Shown one piece after another: positions 5,652 through 5,967 of a stretch of 5,967 bases of DNA. Where the stretch lies: the NCBI GenBank assembly GCA_022732315.1, contig JAIJUV010000158.1, positions 1 to 5,967 on the forward strand. The letters run 5' to 3'. Within the stretch, counting starts at the first letter, position 1. Every line of letters begins with the position of its first letter. The notes under the pieces were generated by a model that worked only from the letters and a program-made list of their open reading frames with translations, made no database searches and had not been told where the DNA came from. The position numbers and the translations under genes were made by a program. The stretch is from Prevotella sp. (GTDB taxonomy: Bacteria > Bacteroidota > Bacteroidia > Bacteroidales > Bacteroidaceae).

Positions 5652-5796
5652 TAAATGCTGCAAAAATGGCATCAAAGTATAATTAATTTAATCATTTCTG
5701 CCAAAATATTCCGTTTTTCCTCCTCAGTTGTTCCCGTCTGTTGCTTGAAGAATGAATGTATGTTAAACTTTTAATGAGAATACTTTTTCAAGTGGA

Positions 5797-5967
5797 CTAT
5801 TCTTTCAAATCCCTATCCACCATGGCGCAGACACAGGAGTCTGACCATACATTCTCTGCCGTCTCTACCATGTCGATAATGGTATAGATTGGCAGGATGA
5901 TGCCCATGATGCCGATAGGAGCATTGATACCGGACATCAGAGATAGGGTAAGGAAATAACATCCCAT
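5797..5967 (-). CDS. Dicarboxylate/amino acid:cation symporter, C-terminal end (partial)
   Basis: The minus strand is open from the right edge to a TAG at 5799-5797, giving 56 residues of the C-terminus. The stretch INAPIGIMGIILPIYTIIDM then ETAENVWSD corresponds to the last hairpin and helix TM8 of the DAACS (GltP/DctA) family of sodium- or proton-coupled inner-membrane symporters. Aligned by eye to archaeal GltPh, Asp32, Thr36, Asn39 and Asp43 of the fragment match Asp394, Thr398, Asn401 and Asp405, which bind substrate and ions. The position of Arg397, which holds the side-chain carboxylate of aspartate, is Glu35 here, so the substrate may not be an acidic amino acid. The first ATG visible at the edge is internal to the gene, not a start. 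The hsp20 gene follows 416 bases downstream and seems to be transcribed separately. Confidence 0.8.
   Translation of the reverse strand: MGCYFLTLSLMSGINAPIGIMGIILPIYTIIDMVETAENVWSDSCVCAMVDRDLKE

Noticed and set aside
5744..5792. CTTGAA...TTCAAG inverted repeat after the symporter stop as its terminator
   Set aside because: Only six-base arms with a loop of nearly 40 bases and no T-run; I see no convincing terminator for the symporter.

Overview
The window looks like chromosomal DNA of a Bacteroidota gut-type bacterium, most likely Prevotella/Segatella. The evidence is two lipoprotein signal peptides with an acidic 'CSDDD' surface-export-like start, two matches to the Bacteroidota -7 promoter element (TAnnTTTG), mostly A-rich start regions without a Shine-Dalgarno, and the style of the GH27 and Hsp20 proteins. 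The genus is an inference.

Left part (1-3410): the last 16 codons of an AraC-type regulator run into the window and are followed by a long palindromic terminator. Four copies of AAAGCTA, spaced about two helical turns apart, lead up to a -7 element. Behind it lie three same-strand genes: an overlooked 43-residue single-span membrane protein (218-349), a 545-residue lipoprotein with beta-propeller-like repeats, and a 429-residue lipoprotein of a family I cannot name. The unit ends in a strong hairpin terminator. Heavy ATA codon use sets the two lipoproteins apart from the GH27 gene. The layout suggests a small regulated cell-surface system of unknown function with its regulator next door.

Middle (3410-4880): a secreted GH27 alpha-galactosidase-type enzyme stands alone behind its own -7 element. 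It converges on the hsp20 gene, and the two share a bidirectional terminator.

Right part (4880-5967): a small heat-shock protein (Hsp20) on the minus strand has a rare strong GGAGG ribosome site. About 200 bases upstream of its start is a near-consensus sigma-54 (-24/-12) promoter, with a 7+7 bp palindrome upstream of that which could be an activator site. The right edge holds the last 56 codons of a dicarboxylate/amino acid:cation symporter, also on the minus strand.

The two most notable signals are the apparent sigma-54 control of hsp20 and the unannotated small membrane protein at the head of the lipoprotein operon.
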